Below, piece after piece: positions 24,245 through 35,594 of a stretch of 64,000 nt of DNA. The DNA is from Tetmemena sp. SeJ-2015 (Eukaryota; Ciliophora; Spirotrichea; Sporadotrichida; Oxytrichidae), in assembly GCA_027382625.1 (NCBI GenBank), contig JAJKFJ010020921.1:124001-188000 (forward strand), given 5' to 3'. How positions within the stretch are numbered: position 1 is the first letter of the stretch; every line of letters starts with the position of its first letter. The notes under the pieces were generated by a model. The model was given only the letters and a program-made list of their open reading frames with translations, had not been told where the DNA came from and did not search any database. The position numbers and the translations under genes are program-made.

Positions 24245-24720
24245 TTATGGGTCAAATACTAATAGTTGATTAGCAAACATAAAAACAAAGTAAATAAACA
24301 GAAGAAGACTGCATTTTCAAAGGACTAGTTTGAAATGAGAATATAAAATAATTAATGCATATATAAGTCAGTTAATGTCTTCTTAATCTCATATTTGTAT
24401 GATGGAAATTGCAGCAACTAATGCGAAGCCATTTATAATACAGCTCTATGATTGCTAAAACTCTAATAAATTTGGCAAAGATGCCTATTTACATTTTTTG
24501 ATTGGGAGATTTGTCGCAAAAAATCAGCAAAGTATTATCATTGAGTTCTATCACAGCGAATCTCAAGCAAATGTACATTTAGTTTTAGGTTTCATTTGCC
24601 TGCCATTTATTATTTATTTGATTATCTGAGTACTCAATTAAATTCCAGCCTGTAATTAATTTTCTATTTATTTACTTTGTTTTTATGTTTTCTAATCAAC
24701 TATTCGTATTTGACCAATAA
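24245..24720. mobile_element. short TIR element, copy 2 (~476 bp)
   Basis: Left end 24245-24305 and right end 24656-24720 are inverted copies of about 57 bp with few mismatches. Key blocks are GGTCAAATAC...AATAGTTGATTAG and ACATAAAAACAAAGTAAATA. Both termini carry TTAT/ATAA. The interior is AT-rich without clear coding. Confidence 0.85.
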
Positions 24721-24929
24721 TGCTCTCATTCAAACCCATGAATATTTTGTTTGGGTCATAATATCAGAAGATTAACAATTTTATCTTTAATTTTGTCAGA
24801 AAGTCAGATCAGATTTATTATAACGAATTTATTTTTATATTCAGCCTATTAAGGTTCTTAACTACATTTATTTGAGATTTCTATTACCTCAGAGTATTGA
24901 TATGTATTTATTTTATAATACTGCAGCCA

Positions 24930-25975
24930 TTCAGACCGAGAGACTAGCTCCTTCTTTACTGAGAACGTGGAACTGCTTGCTCAAATTGCAATGAGCCTGT
25001 ATCATTTTTATAGGCTGTTGAGAGAGAATCTCTTTGAGAGTTTTTGCCTCTCATGTCAGCTGAAGAGCAGGTAGAATTCCAGAACTTAGTTATCGTTAAA
25101 GAGCTTTCAGTATTGGGCAAAATTCGAGCGGCAAAATGGAAGTGCATCCTTCAAAATATTGTTGAATGAGGATTGCAATGCAGGAGATTGCCGGTGTTAT
25201 CATTTGAGGATGAAATTTGTAACTATATTATCGAATCGGGGAATTAAGTTTTTCTTTGAAATATTTCACTGAGGATTTTTAGCAATTTGAAGAAGCAGAA
25301 AGTCTGCTGGAGAAGAGCCTCGAATAAACCCTTAGAAACTGCTAATATAAGATGGTTCTTTTATATTCTTGAGAGATATTATAGGTTAGCCACGATTAGA
25401 TGATCAATAAAATAATCAAACTTGTATTCTTGTGTATATTTAAAGCTTTTAACAGAATTGACTTAGATAGAAAATATAAATAAATTAATTTCTAATAAAT
25501 AAATTCATAATGGCAGAGTGAGGAATTCTTAAGCTTATCTTTTGCCACTAGCCTTATTCAGTGCAAGTATCTAACAAACTAAGAGGTAAGTAAACCTAAA
25601 AGTTTATCATCTTACTTTTTATATTATTTTTGGGTTTAGCTCTAATTATCACTAATTAATTCATTTATTTGAGAATTTATCCCACTTTAGAGTTGAAGAC
25701 AAGGTCGAATGGGAACCTCGATGATACTAATGAGATTCTTCATAAGGATCTTCCCAAATTAGACAAGAGCACATAATAAGGCATAAGAAGATTCTCTTGC
25801 CATTAAACAGAAGTAAGATTATCGACTACTTAATTTATAGAGGGCTAAGGATCTGGATGAGGGTAGTTAAGCATAACAAAAGAGAGAAGGGCAATTTCCT
25901 AATGATTTAAAAAAGCGAAATATCAGAGAAGAATAGAGGGAAAATCCAAGTCTAGGTCAAGTCAAATATATTCAG
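24930..25975 (+). CDS. unrecognised protein with one candidate intron
   Basis: Plus-strand coding. It reads NVELLAQIAMSLYHFYRLL, then in another frame SAEEQVEFQNLVIVKELSVL (from about 25054). Next come FEEAESLLEKSLEQTLRNC (about 25290-25345) and a TGA-encoded Trp in YSWEILQ. A GT-AG intron is likely at 25586-25639. After it come LELKTRSNGNLDDTNEILHK and KIIDYLIYRGLRIWMRVV (about 25690-25880), a basic tail. No family recognised. The frame changes suggest further introns or indels. Confidence 0.5.
25586..25639 (+). other. candidate spliceosomal intron, 54 nt
   Basis: Begins GTAAGTAAAC after AGAG and ends with a T-rich tract and GGGTTTAG. It is AT-richer than both flanking coding segments. Confidence 0.55.
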
Positions 25976-26050
25976 TTGTATAGAGAGCCTGATTTCAAAC
26001 TAAATCTGTATTTATGTTTTCAATCACATATTCGTATTTCACCCATAATG
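25955..26050. mobile_element. minimal copy of the short TIR element (~95 bp)
   Basis: GTCAAATATATTCAGTTG (25961) and the inverted ATATTCGTATTTCACCC (about 26028) match the ends of the copies at 20 and 24 kb. Only about 35 bp lies between the arms. The left end is diverged, so this may be a decayed internal-deletion copy. Confidence 0.5.
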
Positions 26051-26749
26051 TCTCTACACCCTAATATCCCCAAATGCATCTTAATTCGAATATTGATTGA
26101 GTGGAAATATTTAGAGCTTCCATTTATTTTTGAAGCACTTTTCTTGTTAGGATACCCTTATTTGTCATGTCTCTGTCCTGGATCTCATCTCTCTTTTAGC
26201 AGTTTCATCTTTCTATTTTTTCCACTTCCAGATAAGGGCATCCATGTCCTTCCCTTCTGCCTGTGATGAGTTAGGAGAATCGCCAGAGTCGCTTGAAGTG
26301 GGCCTGTCTCTCTCCTTAAAGTCTTTAATGCCTTCTTAATTATATTATTTATTGCTACTATCTTAGTTGGACAATGAGAATGGTTTTAGAGGCTCAATAG
26401 AGCTCTGTGAATTTTTTAATTTATGTCGTAATCTTTATTTAAACCTTGCTTTTATTTAATCTTAAAGTCTTGTTTTTAAGTTATTTTTAATCATAGATAG
26501 AGTGATTTTTGGTTTTTAATCATATATCGCAAAAATTAAATCCCTCACAACTCAAGAATAAATGACACTGAGGTTAATTCTCCACAATTATATAATTTCT
26601 TAATCACATCATCAATTTAAATTCAAAGTAAGAAAAAAAATTAATTAATCATCAATTCACAATTAAGTTGGGAATAAACATTTCATTCGCAAACCACAAC
26701 TAATAAATAATGAAGAACAAATCAAAGAAACCCCATGTAAAATACATGT

Positions 26750-27835
26750 AAGAGAACTCCGTACTGGGGGACAGTCTTCTAAAAGTTGGCGCTTTCCAAG
26801 AAAGATTTCTACGTTTACCTGAACGAGATGTGTAAGATTCCTCGTGCACTCCTGTTATGTTAGTAAGTTCTTCTTGGTTTTAATCAAGAATGTTACTCGC
26901 GACTATCTCAAGCAGATCAAGAGAGGCTGGAAGTAGCTGCTCCAGCTGAACTAAGTGAGGATAGAAAATTTTTAAAAGTACAGAATTAAATTAAAAATTT
27001 AAAAAATTCGGGACCCCCACGACGGCATGGGGCCCCGGCCCCCTTTTTAAATTTCTAGTTTGGTAACCCATTGGGCGGGTGTGGGTGAGTGCAAAAAAGA
27101 GGCAAGGGTAATGGCGGGAAAAAACCCCTGGGGAAGGGGGTTTGACCCGGGCTACTGGAGGAAATAAAGGTGGTGGTCCCCCACTACCCCCCTTACCCTG
27201 TTAGGCGTGGAGGACGAGATCTAGGGAAAAACACTCAGTCATGCAGTGGACAGCGAAGCCAGACGCTAAGACAGCGACTTGTTCCCCGGCCCGAAGCTAC
27301 GGATTTTTTTCTCCTTTCAGGTTTTTTTGGGGTGGTCTGCAGAAGCCGGGGGGTTCTGCTCAGAGTGTGAGGGCGGGGGGTGCACGGTTTAAAATCCCTT
27401 TCGGTGGTTTGGGTTTGTTTTGCGTTTAGATAAAATGCTTAAAAAGGAAAAATTTATTGGGGCGTCAAAGGGCTATCTTTTTTTTGCCGGGGCCCTTTTT
27501 AATTCCCTTTTAAATTAATTTTTATTATTATTTAAAGTACGACCCAGCTTCTGTTTGAGAGCATCTTAGCTCAAATGAGCGAAGACTCCGAGGTGATGGT
27601 CCAACTCTCAGACTAAATTAAAATTCCAAACAAGTAGATGGGAACAATTTCCTTTTAGCAAGTTTTAAATCTAGCTGCCGACTTCTGGCCCCATGTGATC
27701 AAATTCTCAGGGAACATAAATGGTGGGAGGGAAAGCAGTCCCGACGTCCCTTTATCTCAGACTTTTGGGGGGTTTTTGGCTGGAACCCCTTTCAAAGATT
27801 TATTTTATTTCAGATGGGATATAATTTAAAAAATA
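26750..27835 (+). CDS. unrecognised protein crossing a distorted stretch
   Basis: Left part (about 26760-26995) reads ALSKKDFYVYLNEMCKIPRA and RLSQADQERLEVAAPAELSE. Right part (about 27545-27720) reads LLFESILAQMSEDSEVMVQL and KQMGTISFQQVLNLAADFWP, then HVIKFSGNIN. Between them, 27005-27520 is full of stretched homopolymers and cannot be translated sensibly, so one gene spanning a badly determined stretch is plausible. Domain unknown. Confidence 0.45.
27005..27520. other. homopolymer-inflated, GC-shifted stretch
   Basis: Runs such as GGGACCCCC, GGGGCCCCGG, AAAAAACCCC and TTTTTTTGGGG alternate in a way unlike the flanks. It may be low-accuracy consensus or foreign sequence. No gene is claimed. 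Confidence 0.5.
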
Positions 27836-28559
27836 AAAAAAAATCTAATCAAAATAGGTCCCATTATAAACAAGTTTTTGGGTTTGTAGAAAAATTAAAT
27901 TTTATATTTTAAAGCCATTAATTTAAACTGTTCATTATAACTGTAGGCTTTTTCAATCATTCTATTTTATTTTTATATTTTAATTATTTATTGTAGATTC
28001 CTCTTCTTGATGTCCAAGACAATTTATAGTAAAATAAATAATTTGAAAGTACACAAAAACGTTAACTTAAACTACCTCCACAGATATTCGAACTCTGACA
28101 AAAGGAAAACAAAAAACTCTGGCAAGTATGAATATTATGAAATTTAGAATTTTGAAATTAAGAAGTTCTTATTTTACTTACCCCTTTTACTTAAGCCCAA
28201 TTTTGTATTGATATTCTTCCTATAACTAAAGAAGTCTGCCTTACACTTCAGCTACTCAACGCTGGGATAAAGAATTACAGAGCGATAAAGCAGAAAGCTA
28301 GATAGCAGCAGGTCGTATCTCTTAAGCCACAAAATTAGCACAACCAGCAGTCGACTAGGGAAAACAAGTAAAAAAATCCTTGCTTCATGATTAGGCCAGG
28401 AGTAGGCCTCAGCGAGACTTTAGATAGAACACACCTCTATGGATTGCAACAGATTTTTAACATATGACTCTCATTTTTTAATTAATTAAGCTTGAATCAT
28501 CATTTTCTTTAAAAATAATTAACTTATCACTCCATCTTTCAAGCAGTTAAAAGCCTCCT

Positions 28560-29260
28560 TTCTCTTGTCACTGTTTTGCTTCTTTGTTCTCCTACGAAAG
28601 CTTTTACAGTTTGATCCTCTTGAAGCACTGCTAAACAATCGAGAAGGAGATCTTGATTGGATTGATCTTTGGTTAGTAGGGAGGAGTGAAGATTAATTAT
28701 ATACCCAGCTTCTTGTATTTTGTCTCAGCCCTTTTGCTCCTGTGGACATTGAGGTTGTCCAAGACGATGACCAGTCTGCTCCCTTTATATGAATGAGTGA
28801 GTCAAAGCAGATAGTCGCAGAACTTATCTGTGTCCACTGAGCGCTCGTAAGTTGCTCTCCCTTTCAGAGTAAAGTGTTAGGCTGGTCGAGCGACTCTTTC
28901 CTTGCTTGGTTATTTAGTAATTACTATTTCGATAATAGGTTGCTGTATTCTGCCTTTAGGTTCGTTTGAAATGTCAACATGTCCTCGTTGAGGAATGAAA
29001 CCATGCTCAACAACTAGAGAGCCAAGATGATCTCGGCAACCATCCTAACAGCTAGCTCTGGGATTTTGAGCTTGAAATGGTTAAGCAACTATATTTTTTC
29101 CACAAAGATTGCCTTTCTCTTGATTTCATGCGAGAGGTAAAAGCCTCAAAGACTATTATCTTAAAGATTTGGGAACCACCTGTACATTTGCACGCGGAGA
29201 TTGAGAAAAGTTATGCAACTCTCACCTGCAGGGTAAATAGCTGACGATGAATTACTTTAT
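28560..29260 (-). CDS. DDE transposase, IS630/Tc1-mariner-like, altered active site
   Basis: The minus strand reads VEHGFIPQRGHVDISNEPKG (about 29015-28960), then RLVIVLDNLNVHRSKRAE (about 28770-28720), then FTPPYQPKINPIKISFSI (about 28680-28625) and a Lys-rich tail. VLDN-x-x-x-H is the second catalytic Asp block of DDE_3/Tc1-type enzymes. PPY-x-P-x-x-NPI is the block before the catalytic Glu, 35 residues further on. Here that Glu position is Lys (NPIK). The expected first Asp (VDEHGF in the family) is Val, in VVEHGF. Upstream is a helical stretch EIKRKAIFVEKI. The family cuts and pastes DNA in the nucleus. This copy looks inactive or domesticated. No flanking TIRs were found. Confidence 0.7.
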
Positions 29261-30186
29261 CTCCTTTGTCATCGGCTATCCTCTAATAAGCAAGTTCAGT
29301 AAGCCATTTGAGCCTGATAATAGCTCAAGCTAGTCAAGCAAGTAATTAGAGAGTAGAAGCAAAGAAGTAATATTTCTGCTTTAAGTTGTCGCATCTTCCT
29401 GACCACAGTAATGACTCACAAAAATGATTACTGATATCTCTGGAATTTGGATAGCTGTTTGTTTTCAGTGCTATAGTTTTTATCAGCTAATTAATTTTTA
29501 ATTCACATTTGTAATTTCTTCCTACTTTTCTGGCTGAGTAATGACTCTAACTTTACAAACCTGCACCTTTTTAAAAAGTGCCGAGTAATGTCCTGCTATA
29601 GAAATTCCAATTTGGTTTAGTGAGGGCATTAACAGAGCTAAAACATTACTATAAAATAGCAATAATAAGGTATTAAAGAGTTATGAAATCGCATTACAGA
29701 GTAAAAATTGTTGTATTAACTCGCTCTAAAACTTCACAAAAGCAGCAAATTATCAGCTCACATTTTCTACTTAGCTATAAAAATAAATAAATGTAAATTA
29801 TAAAATTTAATTTACCAAGATCGGTGATTTGCTCAATTAATGCGACAAGAGTTGCGAGTTGATTGGTGCTTCAAGCAAGCTATGAAATCCGAAAGAAAAT
29901 TTTTGAGACTAAGAGACTAGTGAGATGATGCGATATTAATTTTAATGAGATTGCTTCTGCTTATTTCTTTTGAGTAGAAGGCTCAATTCTTGATATTCCC
30001 ATTGCCATTCTTCTGGTTGAAGTGCTCGTTTAAGATACCGAGAGCTTCTCATAGCCTTTAATATTTAGAGACCTTTCCAACGCATTATTGAAGCTACCCA
30101 AGACTATTGATTCCATGAAAAAAAAGAAACTATCTTGCAGAATGAATGCTTTGCAGATCGAATATAAGCCCACTCTAGCATGCAGC

Positions 30187-30692
30187 CATTATAAGTCAAA
30201 TATAAATAGTTTATCGAGAATTCATTTATATAAAATTTAAAGTGATATAGAGTATTATTTAACCTGAATTTATTTTACTTATTTAATCTCAACTTAAATT
30301 GGAACCAGCACGGACTTTAAAAGAGAGAATGACGAAGTAAAAAGATAGACTAGAAAATGATATTAAAACTTAAACTTATGAAAATCCTAATCAATATATG
30401 ATAGCCTTCTCTCTTTGAATGAAGCATAGGTAAGTAGAATATTATCTCTTTACCTTAAAATAAAATTTCTTTTTCTACATATTTTATTTTAGGCGAGTGC
30501 CTTACTTAAACTAAAGACAAGTCTCTGTTGCAGTTTTGCTTTAAAGAGAGGTATTCAGCCAAATTGCTATTTCATAAATATTAATCCCACTTCTCATAGG
30601 AGGAATGCTAGTTCATTAGAATCGTATTTACTTTTATTTATTTCGCAAAATTGTCAATTCTCGATCAACTATTGGTATCGCACTCATAATAA
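30187..30692. mobile_element. short TIR element, copy 3 (~505 bp)
   Basis: Left TTATAAGTCAAATATAAATA (about 30190) continues AGTTTATCGAGAATT. Right AATTCTCGATCAACTATTGG (30657) continues TATCGCACTCATAAT. The arms are inverted and share GATCGAGAATT with diverged tips. Unlike copies 1 and 2 the interior has a coding-like patch with a candidate intron. Confidence 0.6.
30375..30600 (+). CDS. short coding-like patch with intron inside TIR copy 3
   Basis: ATGATAGCC (about 30398) starts MIAFSLWMKHR. After the candidate intron 30430-30492 (GTAAGTAG...TTTTATTTTAG) it reads RVPYLNQRQVSVAVLLQREV. It is short, so chance is possible. If real, the element either carries an exon or inserted around one. Confidence 0.3.
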
Positions 30693-30694
30693 GG

Positions 30695-30975
30695 GAGCAC
30701 ACTAAAAAGAATAACTAGTACATGAAGCCTAATTTAATGGTCTGAGTTAGTTCTGTCTTAGGGCTACCGCATCATAGTAGCAGGTCTCTGCGTAGTGTCA
30801 TTAGTTTTTCAAAGGGCAGTTAACGGCTTCTAATTGCTGTCACCTCATCCAAAACAATGCTCATCCTGCGTAGATATGGTTAGACTAGAGCAAGAGCGTT
30901 TTGTTTCTATCCTTCTTTTCCTTATCAAACAGTTTTTTCATTAATTTCTTATCTCAATTCTCAGCAAACTTTACT
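30695..30975 (-). CDS. unrecognised minus-strand segment
   Basis: Reads KKLMKKLFDKEKKDRNKTLL and, in a neighbouring frame, YLRRMSIVLDEVTAIRSRQL then FEKLMTLRRDLLLWCGS. Basic and helical. No domain recognised. It ends at or inside the right end of the adjacent TIR copy. Confidence 0.35.
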
Positions 30976-31269
30976 AATTGCAAATATCTTCATAATTTAT
31001 TAAACAATTGAAGAAAAATATATTAACTGAGTGTCAATATATTAGTAGAGCCAAGTACCTTAATGTTTGCTTTGCAGCTGAGAAGCATGCCTGTGCTTAT
31101 TGAAGCCTTGATATTGCTCTATTACTTCTATTGACAGTTCTTGATGAAAAATCTGAAAGAAAGCATGGCAATCTGTTGACTGAATAGACTGCTGCATCAT
31201 ATTATACAAAAAATCTATCTAATGGATGCTTACTCCTATTCAAGGTATCCTTCTTATAAATACTCTTAA

Positions 31270-32380
31270 AAATAACTATAGACATAAATATAGCGTCATC
31301 AATTAAATAGGATCGTACAGGTCACGAGTCCCCCACCGCACTTGCGAAACCAGGATCACATGAGAGCACATATCGCATATACTATTTGTGTTTTCACATT
31401 ACCTTGTAATGCCGAAATTGAAATGCGTTTCTAAGAATTAGCAAGCTTCAATACCCAATAAAAAGCAAAAATATATTAAATTAGGTAGTGAAGATCTAGG
31501 ACCCTTGATGTAGTAAGAATTCAGCTTGGCGATGGTAGGGAGATCAGCCTGCTATTACTCAATATTTCTACCGAGTTTATTTCCCTAGAGGCTATATAGT
31601 TTAGAAATCGATGGGTAAATAAAGAATAGTATTTAATTGAAAAGTGATTTGGTTATTCTGAGCCATGAAGCCAATGAGAATAACAATAAAAAATTCCTCC
31701 CAAATTTTGATCTCCTGACCTTAAATATATGATCCCATCTCTCTGGGTTTTTAGGGCCACAAGGAGTAACTATCGTGGTTAAATTCGCAAAGGAGTCTCA
31801 AAAGGGATATGCACGATAAGTTGTTGGTTCTAATTTTGTATATCTTGCGAGAGAGTATTTCGGCTTCGTACACTAGCATTATTCTGCTATATGCCACATG
31901 AAAGTGTTGCCTTTACATCTGAGAGTATCCTGGACCTACAAGGAGGCCTAGATCTTTCTTTTCGCTTCTAAGACTAACCAGAAACTTCAAAGGATATTTG
32001 GTACATAAAGTTGCCTATTATGAGTCAAGGAGCTTAGGTGCGGTTGCTAGAGAGGTGCTTTGAATGTTTAAATACCACTTTATAGCGTCTTAATAGGAGG
32101 TTGAGGGTGACAGTAACTTGTGATAACTCGGGTTAACTAGAATCTCCAAAGGGGTAAATTACATTAAATCACATCTATTGATACCTTTACGGGGTTACTC
32201 CTTAGTTCGGTTTAAATTAATCAATTCTTAAAAACCAGAGACAAATTATCTTTAGGAGAATAGGATAAGAAGCTTCTGGTTGCAAGCTAATTGTTAAAAG
32301 TGAGAGATGCAATATAGAATTTTTTATTGATATGCAAATTAATGAACACATAAGCGAAAACTCAAGTCATTTTTGATTGC
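31270..32380. other. moderately GC-rich stretch of unclear nature
   Basis: Neither strand reads convincingly. The segment GAGTCCCCCACC...CGAAACC...CATGAGA near 31337 recurs in inverted orientation near 34185-34237, so it may be a dispersed noncoding repeat. Confidence 0.3.
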
Positions 32381-32960
32381 AATAATTTAAAAGTGTTTTT
32401 CTGAATATTTAAACTTTTAAAAATTTTAATTTAAAAAAAATTATTCACCCGAGATTTAAAAACTCAAAAAATGATGAGATTCCTTAATTTTAAGAGGTTT
32501 TTTGTTTTTTAAAATTTTTTCAAAATTAATTTTAAGAAATTTAAAAATTTTAAAAAATTTGAATTAAAATTTTTAATTACCCAAAAAAAATGGTATAATT
32601 CGCAAAATTTGAAAAAATTTTTGAATAACTATAAAAAAACAAGAAAAAAGCAATTGGATTTTTTCAAAAAAGAGAATTAAACTTTTTTAAAGTAACAAAA
32701 AAATTTAAACTCAATTTTCCCAAGAAGGAAAATTTAAAAATTAAATTTAAGGAAAATTTATTAAATAAAATTATCAACCTTTTTTTAAATTTAAAAAAAA
32801 TTCAAACTAAACCCTTTTAAAAAAATTCTTATTTTAGAAAGCTCAATTAAAAAATTATTTGGTGCCAAAAAAAAGGAAAATTTGATTTTAAATTTTTCTT
32901 ATTATTAAAAAGGACTAAGAGGAAGAAGGGATTAGGCTGAAGTGGATTTGTAGAGTTAAA
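32380..32960. other. homopolymer-inflated AT stretch
   Basis: Continuous A and T runs of 4-8 with almost no other sequence, sharply bounded by normal coding at about 32985. Same texture as 43600-44060. Possibly low-accuracy consensus. Confidence 0.45.
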
Positions 32961-32984
32961 TAAAGGAAAATAAGGGATAAAAAA

Positions 32985-34160
32985 CATATAAGAATGATAG
33001 CAGCAGTAGATGCAATTTCAATGAAGCAACAATCAGTAAGAACATAGATGATATAGTAAAGGATGAAGACGAAATGACAGAGCAGCTATCCTATGACTAT
33101 CTCAATGGTGTACCAAAGAATAAGACACTGGAAGCAGAGTGCACACTCTTATTGACTATCCATTGAGCCCCCAGTCAGGCGCCGAAGTCCTCCAAGGGAC
33201 CAGGAGCTCACGTCCTCAAATAGGGAGAATTTGAACGACAGGGATTCTTGCCCCTTGCCCTGCTTGGTGAGTGGCAATGCAAGCTTACTCTTGGGGGTAT
33301 TAACTGTGGACAACTGGTTAGTGTAAGAAAATCTAGAGAATACTGGTGTTGTATCCAAAAGGATATCGTCCATAAGAGACTATAATCCCTCATATTTAGA
33401 GGACGGTATGCGGGGATTTTATGCAGTCCAATCAAAATGTAATTCACTCAAATTCCTAACGTCTATTCTCCTTCTTGAAGTCATATGTAGCAATGCTTTG
33501 AGTTGCTAAATTAAGCCTAATCACTACTTAATATAGAGATTATATCTTCATTATAAATATTTTATTCTCAATCAATCAATCAATTATATAAGATTTTGAG
33601 CCAGCAAATGATCAAACTTCTTGTTAGATCTTGGATACAACGGTATTTCGAAATCTTAATCTCAGAATTATGTGAGTTCTCTGGCCTGAAAACTATTTTC
33701 AGCAAGATAAACTAAATAATTACAAACACTTACTTGCTTTACTCTTTGAGATCCCTTTTAGATTAAACCAAAAATCGTTACTCATTGAGGGCTCTATAAT
33801 TCAAAGAGTTTTGGGATTTTTTAATCCATAATCCATGATCAAACTTGGCGAAGAGTTTTAATCTAGCAAATCTTCATGGTTTCAAGCCCTATACACCCTT
33901 CAATCAAGTACTCTTCACTATGCACCGCCTGATAACTAATTTATATCTACTCAGCGTGCCACAGGTATTAAGTATTGGCCAGCTACTTGTTATACCAATT
34001 GCTAAGCTGAATTCTTTCTACGTCACGGATCCTAGATCCAAAATCTCTAATTTAATATATTTTTGCTTTTTTATTCTTGGGTATTAAAGCTTGAAAATTC
34101 TTAGAAAGCATCTCAATTATCGTATTACAAAGGTAATGTAGCAACCAACATTTTTTTTAA
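32985..34160 (+). CDS. unrecognised ~390-aa protein, intact all-sense frame
   Basis: The best single-frame example in the window. It begins NDSSSRCNFNEATISKNIDD, then VKDEDEMTEQLSYDYLNGVP (about 33055-33115), LALLGEWQCKLTLGGINCGQ, SLIFRGRYAGILCSPIKMQF, KEFWDFLIHNPW, and NLANLHGFKPYTPFNQVLFT (about 33860-33920). It ends in a hydrophobic segment ISNLIYFCFFILGY. About ten TAA/TAG are used as Gln and three TGA as Trp, with no frame break. The N-terminal third is acidic and polar. The C-terminal part has several hydrophobic stretches that could be membrane-associated. No domain recognised. Minus-strand open frames at 33149-33447 are shadows. The start is probably upstream in the distorted stretch. 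Confidence 0.65.
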
Positions 34161-34169
34161 AGTATGTTT

Positions 34170-35590
34170 GGAATGGGTTCTCATGCAATCTAGGTTTCTC
34201 ACGTGTGTTTCGAGCCCACACGAGTGGTGGGGGACTCAGGGCCCTAACCGTACTGGTTAAATTCCACTCTACATAATTATTTTTCTTAAAAGTAAAAATA
34301 AGTATGTTTTTGGTAGAAGGTATTCTTTAATCTTAAATAAATGAATTATAAATAAATTATTTTGAATTTAATATCACTATAGAATATTATTCGCTAATAA
34401 AATTTATAAAGCAACTGATTATGATACAATATCATACTTTAATTCCTTAATCTAACAAGAATAGGGAGTTCTTGAATTCAATTCTTACCTTTCTCTATGA
34501 TCATGATAATTTATATTCAATAAAGTGAATAAAAAATTTAATTTTTGATGCCATCTTGAAACTTGTTTGTTTATCTGATTAAAACTTTAGAACAGAGGAG
34601 GATAATGCTCGAATGGGTGAATTAGTCTTTTTAGATAGAAAGTCTCTCTCATACATTAAGAGATTTGTTCTTAAGTTCCTTCATTTTCTCTAATTATACA
34701 TCTACTTGGTTTGCTGCCACTTGATATATCCATGCTCATAAAACAAGATGCCGCGATCAAGCATTCTGAAATCAGATTTTGAAATTTGTCACTATTCAAA
34801 ACATTTTTTAGTCTTTATAGAGAAGCCACTCAGGCCGAAGGAATAATACCTCCATCAGCAAATACATTATCAGATATCAACTAATACTAATATTAAAACG
34901 GGCTGAGAAACACTTCAGGAGTATAACCTTTAAGTATTCGTACAGACTCTTATGTTATAAAACGAAAAATATTATTCTCGTTGAGTTTCACCAGGAAAAC
35001 CCGAACTAGAGCCTTCTTAATTGATTAAGTAATTCTGACCTGGTTCAATTTCCAGGATATTTGCAAGTCTGAGGTTGAAGGATCTTCAGATTAGTTTAGT
35101 TTAACTAGCTCAAGTAAGCATAATTTATCTCATCACTAAAGCGCGTCTGCAGATCTAAAAGTAAGAAAAGAATTAAAAAAATTCCTTCAAAAATTCAAAG
35201 CTGTTGAAGATTGCTAATACTATTAAGATTTCTGAAGTGTTACTAAAGTTCCTCTCCTGATCTAAAAATTTTACTTTTCCCCTCAAGTGAAGCTATTTCA
35301 GTAAAAACAAGCCCTTTGAAAGAAAAGTGCATCTTGAGGTTATCTATTTCTAATACTAGTTTCTTGATAGCAGCATGATTTATATAGATTCTTAGTTATA
35401 AGCTGCTTATTCAATCTATACGCAAAATCATCTTGCTTCTTTACTTCTAGCCCTCGAACATAAAATTAATTTAAGATAAGAATGTTTACATAAAAGGCTA
35501 CATTGATATGTGATTATGGCTTAATAGAAGAACTCTATCTCTCCCAAGGCAATAGCTTATTGGAGAGTAATAGCTAATGAGAGAAGTAAT
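34170..35590. other. mostly AT-rich, no supported gene
   Basis: Contains at 34185-34237 the inverted partner of the 31.3-kb segment, including a GTGTG...CACAC stem. It is otherwise A/T-rich, with weak coding islands near 34850 and 35300 that I cannot assign. Confidence 0.3.
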
Positions 35591-35594
35591 TAAA

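Noticed and set aside
33149..33447. Two overlapping minus-strand open frames
   Set aside because: Shadows of the intact plus-strand gene at 32985-34160.
34190..34270. T-arm-like GTGTTTCGAGCCCACAC
   Set aside because: Loop size and absence of acceptor and D-arm pairing do not fit a tRNA.
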